Assembly (NCBI GenBank): GCA_016617855.1
Contig: JAECUM010003670.1
Location: 118,386 to 182,385, forward strand
Source of the DNA: Megalonaias nervosa
Taxonomy: Eukaryota; Mollusca; Bivalvia; Unionida; Unionidae
Direction of reading: 5' to 3'
DNA: 64,000 bases
Position numbers and translations under genes: made by a program. Below are positions 56,745 through 64,000 of the stretch, piece after piece (the stretch's first letter is position 1; each line of letters opens with the position of its first letter). The notes under the pieces were generated by a model that saw nothing but the letters and a program-made list of their open reading frames with translations, ran no database searches and was not told where the DNA came from.

Positions 56745-56878
56745 CAGCCATCACTGTCTGGCGAGTTGACATCACAACCGAACTCAATAAGGAATGTGAC
56801 AATGTCATAATGGCCAGCACAGATTGCATTATGGAGAGCCGTTATGCCCTCATCATTTGGCTCACTAACATTCTCTAC
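56745..56878 (-). CDS. TP53BP2: ASPP exon: ankyrin repeat
   Basis: Acceptor CCATTTTGCAG, donor GTAAGT; 134 bp. It encodes [20 protein letters not shown], then [20 protein letters not shown] and DSDGW, the last codon split with the next exon. Matches the ASPP ankyrin pattern [43 protein letters not shown] almost throughout. Starts on a codon boundary, joining the AEK end of the large exon. Confidence 0.97.
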
Positions 56879-57610
56879 CTGCAAAATGGAAGAACAAATT
56901 CATAAACAAAATATCATCACAGGCATTTAGATGAGAAAGTGAAACTTAAGCCTCGAGGATAAATGGAGACTGACTGGGGACTTTATTAATATATTTGATT
57001 TCTTATCATAGTAGAGTGGTGGTGGTGATGTTTAGTATTTTATGGTACAGCAACACAAGTAGGGCATCTAATGCGGTGACTAGAGGTGCACGATATTACC
57101 TGTATACTAGTTTACTGCAGTATTCGTTTCCACTGGTACTTTTTGACGTTACAAGTGCTTTGATAGTTCCCATCAGGGATGAATATATGGAAATTCCAGA
57201 GTAATCTTGATATTAAACAGCAAGTTTTCATTTTTTCATTCAAATTTTTTTTTTTTTTAAAACAGGTGAATTTGTCATACATTAATTTTGACCGTTACAA
57301 ATATAATTTAAGCACATGTTTGACACATGACACATATCATAATGTGGTGGCCAAATGGTACGTAGAGAAAGATATTCTGGGCAAATTCAAATTTTGGAAA
57401 AGTTTAGTATATAAAAAAGTAATACTAAGTACGTGTGTTCCATGATAAGTCTGCAAATCATCCTGAGATTTTCAGGACAGCAGTTGTTTTCTGAATGAAT
57501 TTTTTTTAAGTCATTCTCAAGTCCACTAATTATTTTCTCATTTGTTGAGTGTTTTATGTTTACTGGCATTATTTGATAAAATACCTTGCCCCATTGTTGG
57601 CATCCTACTC

Positions 57611-57942
57611 AAAGTTTCCCAATCTGATTAAAATCTGATCTCTGCAGTTATACATGAAGATCTGACAGCAATCGCTTAAGGGTCAAGTTCTGGTAACATG
57701 TTATTACCATAATCGCTAATTTTATCAACCAATCAGATGAAGTATAATATCTTCCCATTTGGAGACAGAGCACTATGGATGAAGAGCCTGAAAGTGTACC
57801 AAACGATGTGATTCACTTTCAGATTTTTGAAAGCTGCATTTCCATTGGCTAATTCAAAGGTCACCATATGACGCTTAAGCAGTCATCAGATCTTCACATA
57901 GGACAGCTGAGATCTGATTTTAATCAGATTGCAAAGTATCCC
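57611..57942. mobile_element. MITE-like element with ~50-bp inverted ends
   Basis: The left end has CAATCTGATTAAAATCTGAT and ATACATGAAGATCTGAC. The right end has GTCATCAGATCTTCACATAG and GAGATCTGATTTTAATCAGA with TTG. About 330 bp in all, no coding. Target duplication not resolved and superfamily unknown. Confidence 0.75.
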
Positions 57943-59154
57943 TGCCTATTATATCAATAGCGTAGCAAGTAAATTGTTGGCTTCAGCATCAACACTTCTT
58001 ATTTTAATCAAGTTCTCTAATGTCTGCATAATGTCTATCACACGGTGTCAGCAATGATGTAGACTTAATCATCTCACCCTGGTTACAGTTTTTAGATTGC
58101 AACTTATACCACAAACAACGTACACATAACAAATTCATCTACAATAAGGTACTGACCATTTAATTTTTCAAATAGGGACAAGGGTTGCTGCAATTTGTTT
58201 TAAGCTGAGATATTTTCTTTTGTCTCAGGATAATTCATTTTTTTTCAAATAATATAATCAACATAAGATGGTGTTATTTTGCTATAAATCAGATCAAGAT
58301 GGTTTTTTTCTTCCAGCTAATGACAGAAATTTTTTAAAAAAGCTTCAGACCCCTGCCCTAAAGCAATAAATCGTTGGTCCCTAATATAATTGTGGTATAC
58401 CAGGGTATGTGATGTGTAAGAGAAAGTTCTGAAATACTGCAGTATGCCACAGTGCAAAATTTTTCATAATACCCAGCTCCAGCAGAGGCAACAGGAACAA
58501 AGTGCCTTGCCCATGAACACATCGCAGCAGCCAACATGGGGTGATCCAATGGTAGGATTTAAATAAGCACCTTTTCTATCTCAAATCTAGCATTGGAGGT
58601 ACAACAATTCGTCAATAAATATTAGCACTGCAATAATTTGCCAAAATATACTGCATCAATACCTACAGAAATGCCACAATATCATTACATATTGCATCTT
58701 TTGAAGCAATATGCTGATGCAGAAGCACCAGATTGTGATCTATCATGATATATGTAAATTTAAGTTGAGAAACAGAAGAAAATTGAGAGTTGTATGTCTC
58801 TTCAATAAAAGCATTTAAGATTTTGGTGTTACTCTTTTATTTTATATTACTACCTGCCTCTTTTACATTAGTTATCAGAGTGGTTTCTATACTCGGCAAG
58901 AAAAACCACTAGTCTCAGTGGCAAAACACTAGAATACATTTTAGTCATATATCGTGATGTAAATTGATAAAAGAATCATGCCAAACATTTATGGTTTTCA
59001 TTACAAATTCAGCTGTTTAAATAATTGGTACATTTATTGTTAATCTGAAGCAGAGACCCCTCAACTCTGTGGCTCAATCAGGTTTCAGTGATCAATAATT
59101 ACAAGAGCATTTTATGTCTAATAATAAAATTATGCACAGAATGTTTAAAAAATG

Positions 59155-59412
59155 GAGATGAAACATTCTAGTATTACTTAGTAACATGATACATTCTAGT
59201 ATCACTTAGTAACATGATACATTATAGTATCACTTGGTAACATAATACATTCTAGTATTACTTGAAAACATAATACATTCTAGCATTACTTAGTAACATA
59301 TATTGTAGCATTACTCAGTAACATGATACATTCTAGTATTACTTAGTAACATGATACATTCTACTATTACTTAGTAACATGATACACTCTAGTATTTCTA
59401 GTACTACTTTGT
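59155..59412. repeat. 28-bp minisatellite, about 9 copies
   Basis: Unit TACATTCTAGTATTACTTAG plus TAACATGA, with small differences between copies. Confidence 0.95.
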
Positions 59413-59967
59413 AACCTTGCTGCATGCAAACAATCCTGATACAGCAACAATGACAGTGCAGGCCAAGACAATGCACAAGTTGGGAGTTTGTATCATGACA
59501 GGTATTGTATCATCACTCCTGCATCACAATAAATGTTGCACCACCTGCTAAATTATATGATACACATTCTAAAATTCATTGTATCAATACACAAGTATAG
59601 CGACATATAATTTATCATGACCAAGCTGGCAAAGCAAATTTATCTGGCACAAAAACCACTGACCGACTGTGACTCCTGCATCCATTACCTGGCTCTTATA
59701 ACATACAGGATAGCACAGTAGGCTGGCAACACATCACAGAGCCCATAGAAGTTTATCATAGAAGAAAAAAATCTTATTTACCTGAAACCATAGAACATAA
59801 ATAACTTTTTGGATAGACGGGTTTTTGGATAATGGGTTTGGATTCCAACAAGCCTGCAAGCTTGAGATCCAAACTTGTGGTTTGGATAAAATGACATTGA
59901 AATTAAGAGGCTTACATTAAGAAGGTTGTATTCTATTCCATTAGTTTTTTCAAAAGGTTTTATTTAC

Positions 59968-62145
59968 CTTTTCTGCACACTTTTTGACAAGTTCTAATTC
60001 ACCCTCCAGTGAGGCATCAAGAAGGAGTGCTAGTGGGTCAAAACTGACTCTGCAACCAGATCCCTTCGAATTTTTGGACTTCAAATTAGTTTTCTTCTTT
60101 ATCTCGGAGCCATTGCTCTGAACTTCTATCACTGGTGGAGCATGATTTTGTATTGAAGAAGAAGAGGAAGAAGAAGATGAGGAAGAATCAGAATCTTTTG
60201 ATGACTGACCAGCAGAATTGTCATTCACTTCCACAACATTCCCTTTATTGTCGAGGAGCACCGTTTCATGAATACGGTCACTAAAAGATGTGGCCTGAAT
60301 TTCAATAGCACCATTTTTGTCTTCCAGCATTAAGAGCTGATTTTCCTGTGCTGGGACTTGCACATTATTAGCACTTTGCATTTGATCATACTGACTCAAA
60401 GCTTTTGTAATGTCTTCGTTATCGCTATCTGAATGCCGTTTACGAATATGCTTTGGCGTGTTTGGTTTGATACTGACTTTATCAGAGGCAACATCTGCAT
60501 GGGGCGGGGAACTAGGGAAGTCAAACTGCTGATATTTTGCAACTGCTGAGGGACTGGATGGGGATGCAGATGAATTTGATGAGAGTGGAGAACTATGATT
60601 TGATCCTGATTCACCGAAATTAGAATTAGTCCTGTTAGGAATTGGACCAATAATTTTCACAGACTTTACACTATCATCCACAGAATCCTCTTCAACCTGG
60701 CTTTTATCAGAGGAGTCCAATTCTTTGTACATGTTTTTAACATTCTGTTGATATTTTTCTAATACTTCGCTGTTGATTCTATTTCCAAGGTACGTGTTTG
60801 CAATGACACTCTTTGGGGCATATCTGTATGGCATAACGGGCTTGTTGCCCAAGGAACCTAGCACAGCTGCATGATTCAGTGTAGAAAATCCACCAGTACT
60901 TGTGGATGTGGTAGGAATATTGCTAGCACCATTTGGTTTAGCTGTATTCTCTGAGGATACTAAGGATTTTTCATTAGCACGATCCTTATTTTCAAATTTA
61001 TTCAAAACAGGTTGCACAAATGAACTTCCTGGATTGACTGTCTGCTGATTTCCCTTTGGAAAGTTTTGACTTCCAACAGTCCTTCCGATCTGTTGGTTTG
61101 TGCTAGGGGTGGTACTGCTAATGTTCAGTTGTTCTGAAAAAGGTGGGTATGGTCTATTATTACCTAGGGGCCGACTAGGTAATCCTGGAGGTTCTGATGA
61201 AGCCTTGGCCACATTTGGGCCCCAAGTCTCTTTGTTTGGAAGAGGTTTTGGTGACTGTTCTTTGCTCCACCCTGAAAAACTAGATTTATTTGGCAGGTCA
61301 TTACTGGTAATGTTTGCATCACTGGTACTGTTCTCCTTCTGTGAACCATCACTTGATGCTGGAGAACTCTGCCCGCTGCCTCCCTGCCGAACTTCATCAG
61401 GAACATTGATTGGAAGTCTGTTACCCAAGATGGATGTGCTGTAAGTGCTGCCGAAAGGTCGAGGAGTTAGATGAGAGAGACCTGATCGGGAGGGTACAGG
61501 AGGAGGATATCTTAAGGTTTGGGTGGAGGAAGCTGATGGTTGAGAATAGTTTTGTCCTCCAGAACTTGGAGGGAAAACCAAGTTTTGTGTTCCTGCTGGT
61601 CTCTCTGAAGCAAATGATGCACCTGAAGAAGGTCCATTTTGTTTTCCCGTGTTAGAATCTATGGACACGACAAGTGGAATAGAATAATCCTCCTGCCGAT
61701 CAGGGTCGCTTTTCTTGCTGTTTGGATCAATCGTATTATTGTTTGTTTCTCTTGGTTTGGAACTACTCTCCTCTAATTTGCTTTTGTCCAAAAATGGAAA
61801 CTTTGAACTAGGGGGCAGTGACTGATACTTTGGGTTCTGTTTTGCAAATCCAGGGGTGGCACTGTTTTCCTCCTCCGCCTTGTCTTTCGAAACTTGCTGC
61901 TGATATGGTTCTACAGCAGCAATATTTGTTGGAGGAGGCCGATTGCTGTTGACTTTGTTTAGAAGATTTTGCTGGTTGATCTGTTGCTTGTTGCGCTGAG
62001 TCTGTTGTGCACGTTTTCTCTTGAGCCGCTGCTGAAGTTCCTGAATTCGGTTGTCCATCTTGGCCACCTCCTCTCGCTTTTTTATAAGGAGCTCACGATG
62101 TTGGGCCAGTTTCTGATTCTGCTGCTCATTCAACTTATTTCGCAT
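59968..62145 (-). CDS. TP53BP2: ASPP large exon: coiled coil, proline-rich region, PP1 motif
   Basis: Acceptor TTTTTATTTTAG directly before ATG (62143-62145), donor GTAAAT after AEK; 2178 bp, 726 codons, phase 0 at both ends. The ATG follows an acceptor, so it is probably internal and not the start. Residues 1-45 form a Gln/Lys/Glu-rich coiled coil (QQNQKLAQHRELLIKKREEV) matching the end of the ASPP helical region. Then ~600 residues of Ser/Pro/Asn/Gln-rich, likely disordered sequence, with a conserved-looking PYRYAPKSVIANTYLGNRIN stretch near residue 440 and a run of 11 Ser near residue 665. Near residue 700 is RVSFDPLALLLDASLEGELE: RVSF fits the RVxF docking motif for protein phosphatase 1, just before the ankyrin repeats as in the family. 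ASPP proteins act in apoptosis control and cell polarity. Confidence 0.95.
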
Positions 62146-62599
62146 CTAAAATAAAAAGGTATACAAAATCAGTAAATTTGTATTTACACTAATGCCATTT
62201 CCACTATGAGCAGGTTTTCTAGATATATTTTGAAACAAGAATTTCACGGAATGTTATGCCTGACCCGTTTTACTGCAATAATATACACACTGGGAACTCT
62301 TGCCCTATGCCTAACCTCATCCCTCACCCCAAAAGTTTAGTAGCAGCATGCAACATTGTTAGCAAAATGGATCTAATTCAAAAAGTGAACGTTTGATAAT
62401 TAAATCCCCTCTCCCCCCCAAAAAAAACATTGAAACTTGTCTTGTGTATGTTATGTAGGCAAGACAAAAACACATAGCATGTCTATTATAAATCAATTAC
62501 ACTGCATGTATATTACATGTTGTGTTACAAAGACTGTCTATTACACATGTTACTAAGGCAGTCTATTACATGTCCGATTCCTAGTTTGTCTATTACATT

Positions 62600-62890
62600 T
62601 CAATGACACATGTCTATAACATGTCTGTTACACAGCATGCCCATTAAATGTTACACAATATCTATTACATGTCTTTCACTAGCATGTTTGTTACTTAGCA
62701 TGTATTCTATTATAATTCTGTTGCACAGGATGTCTATAACATGTCTGTTACACAGCATGCCCATTAAATGTTATACAGAATATTACATGTCTTTCACTAG
62801 CATGTCTGTTACTTAGCATGTATTCTATTATAATTCTGTTGCACAGGATGTCTATAACAAGTCTGTTACATAGCATATCTAATACAGTAA
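62600..62890. repeat. Tandem duplication, ~120-bp unit
   Basis: ATGTCTATAACATGTCTGTT, ACACAGCATGCCCATTAAAT, CTTTCACTAGCATGT and TAGCATGTATTCTATTATAA recur in order, about two and a half copies. Confidence 0.9.
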
Positions 62891-62930
62891 CAGCATGTCA
62901 TTTAAAAAGCACATTTCCTACATGCAGTCA

Positions 62931-63168
62931 TTTTTGTGTTAAATGCCGTTTCTTGGTGCAAGATAGGCTATACTTGGTGGCCAGTATAACCAGAGGAGAA
63001 AGCACCCGGGACCAACCAATCAAGTACCACCAACCCATGGGAAGCTACAAGCAAACTCTCTCACTTACCCACATGGGCTGAGCCCAAGACTCGAACCCAC
63101 ATAGACTGGTGAGATGGCAGTGATCAGTAAAGCAGTGCATTTTAGTTGTCTCATACACCCAGGGGCCC
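62931..63168 (-). mobile_element. SINE family B, diverged copy
   Basis: Minus-strand copy: head GGGGCCCCTGGGTGTATGAG (diverged), TGGGTTCGAGTCTTGGG, body to GGCATTTAACAC. The (AAC)n tail has decayed. Flanks ACATGCAGT and TCATGTAGT may be a worn target duplication. Confidence 0.8.
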
Positions 63169-64000
63169 CTCCTTCATGTAGTTACTGTATTTAAATTAAT
63201 CTCTTGTACAACTGTTGTCACGAAGATGCAATACAGGTATCTGCTGACTTTTTTGACTTTGACTTGCACAAATTTCGTGTTAATGCGAATGCACATGAAT
63301 TTTTGTTTTAATTAAACTTTGGCTAGTGAAGACTAAAATGTAATGAAATTATTTGCCTTAAACAAAAAAATTAGTCATACTTACAAAGCAGTATGGTAAT
63401 CTTATCTTAAAATGTACTGGTATTTATCGTATTCCCATTAATTTTAATTCTATTTAATGAAAGTTTTGTGAATCTGAAAATCACTTGTGCATGAAATATA
63501 TACCCGTTATGTGGTCTATAACTATAACCATCTACCTGGCAGATGGTAATGATGTACGCTTGAAGATATAAGTTATCAGTAACTATGTCAAGTTGATAAA
63601 CACTTAAATTCTAAGTTTGCATGTATGTCTTCCAACATACTGTGCCCAAACTAATTAACTCTTGACAACTAATGTAGCTATCCTCACTGTTAATGAATGC
63701 TAAACTGGACCTTAGATTTCTTGACTTTTACAGCCCTCTGGTATCGAAGCTAACTAAACCCTTTGTCCAAAACTTGCAAGAGCTATCCACAAAGTCATGT
63801 ATTATTGAGCTACATTATAAATCCAACAAATGAATGCAGATTAGATTATTTTGGATCAAAGAGTCATGTTGTTTTGCAACAATATGTATTAAGCAATATT
63901 AAGCAAGTTAAAAAGTCCTTTGGTAAAAACATTACATTAAAATGATGTTCTGTTCATGAGCAGATGTAATAACAAGATTTTCATGATGGGTGCCATAGCA

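Larger units (their letters stand above)
56879..59967 (-). other. ASPP intron with a MITE-like inverted repeat and a 28-bp minisatellite
   Basis: Holds the element at 57611-57942 and the array at 59155-59412. Short ORFs elsewhere have no resemblance to ASPP or other families. Confidence 0.6.
62146..64000 (-). other. Upstream ASPP intron with repeats
   Basis: The N-terminal ASPP exons (ubiquitin-like domain and most of the helical region) are not visible here and probably lie beyond the window. The stretch holds a ~120-bp tandem duplication (62600-62890), a SINE-B (62931-63168) and, at the very end, the start of a TTTTCATGATGG repeat unit. Confidence 0.6.

Noticed and set aside
59155..59412. 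Regularly spaced repeats resembling a CRISPR array
   Set aside because: Units are directly adjacent with no unique spacers, in an animal gene intron; an ordinary minisatellite.
61100..61444. 114-codon plus-strand ORF
   Set aside because: Antisense shadow of the large ASPP exon.
62143..62145. ATG at the start of the large ASPP exon as the gene's start codon
   Set aside because: It directly follows a TTTTATTTTAG acceptor and the coiled coil is already under way, so the protein most likely begins in upstream exons.

Overview
This is an animal (metazoan) genomic window. The genes have many exons and GT/AG introns of 0.5 to 4.7 kb, the DNA is AT-rich, and there are many tRNA-derived SINEs, MITE-like elements, minisatellites and decayed transposons. 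Repeat content and divergence suggest a lophotrochozoan, probably a mollusc such as a bivalve; that placement is inference, because nothing here is species-diagnostic. I see no prokaryotic features, CRISPR array or free-standing tRNA/rRNA gene.

Layout. (1) 1-19.9 kb, plus strand: the 3' end of a beta-spectrin gene. Six exons can be placed by splice sites and phase: a Ser/Pro linker, a 90-bp phase-symmetric basic exon that looks like a cassette, three exons of the PH domain, and the final exon with the basic C-terminal tail, followed by a ~1.5 kb 3' UTR and AATAAA. The introns hold four copies of one ~215-bp inverted-repeat element, two kinds of hAT remnant and several minisatellites. (2) 19.9-51.3 kb: intergenic, repeat-rich. 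It contains SINE-in-SINE nests, a decayed Polinton/Maverick (integrase plus, protein-primed DNA polymerase B minus, convergent), very AT-rich DNA, large hairpins, a tandem duplication that carries a SINE, a Ty3/Gypsy integrase remnant, a piggyBac-like MITE, and a nearly full-length but broken hAT element with terminal inverted repeats. (3) 51.3-62.1 kb and beyond, minus strand: the 3' half of an ASPP gene (apoptosis-stimulating protein of p53; TP53BP2/PPP1R13B family). Four exons carry part of the coiled coil, a long disordered Pro/Ser region, an RVSF protein-phosphatase-1 docking motif, ankyrin repeats and SH3. Its introns hold a non-LTR reverse-transcriptase remnant and a second piggyBac-like MITE copy.

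The two host genes are tail to tail and their exon phases join cleanly, so both look intact as far as they are visible. The 5' ends of both genes lie outside the window or were not recognised. The most unusual content is the Polinton remnant with a SINE inside its integrase, the two independent SINE-B into SINE-A insertions with target-site duplications, transposons whose empty site survives in an adjacent repeat unit, and a triplicated splice-donor junction in ASPP.
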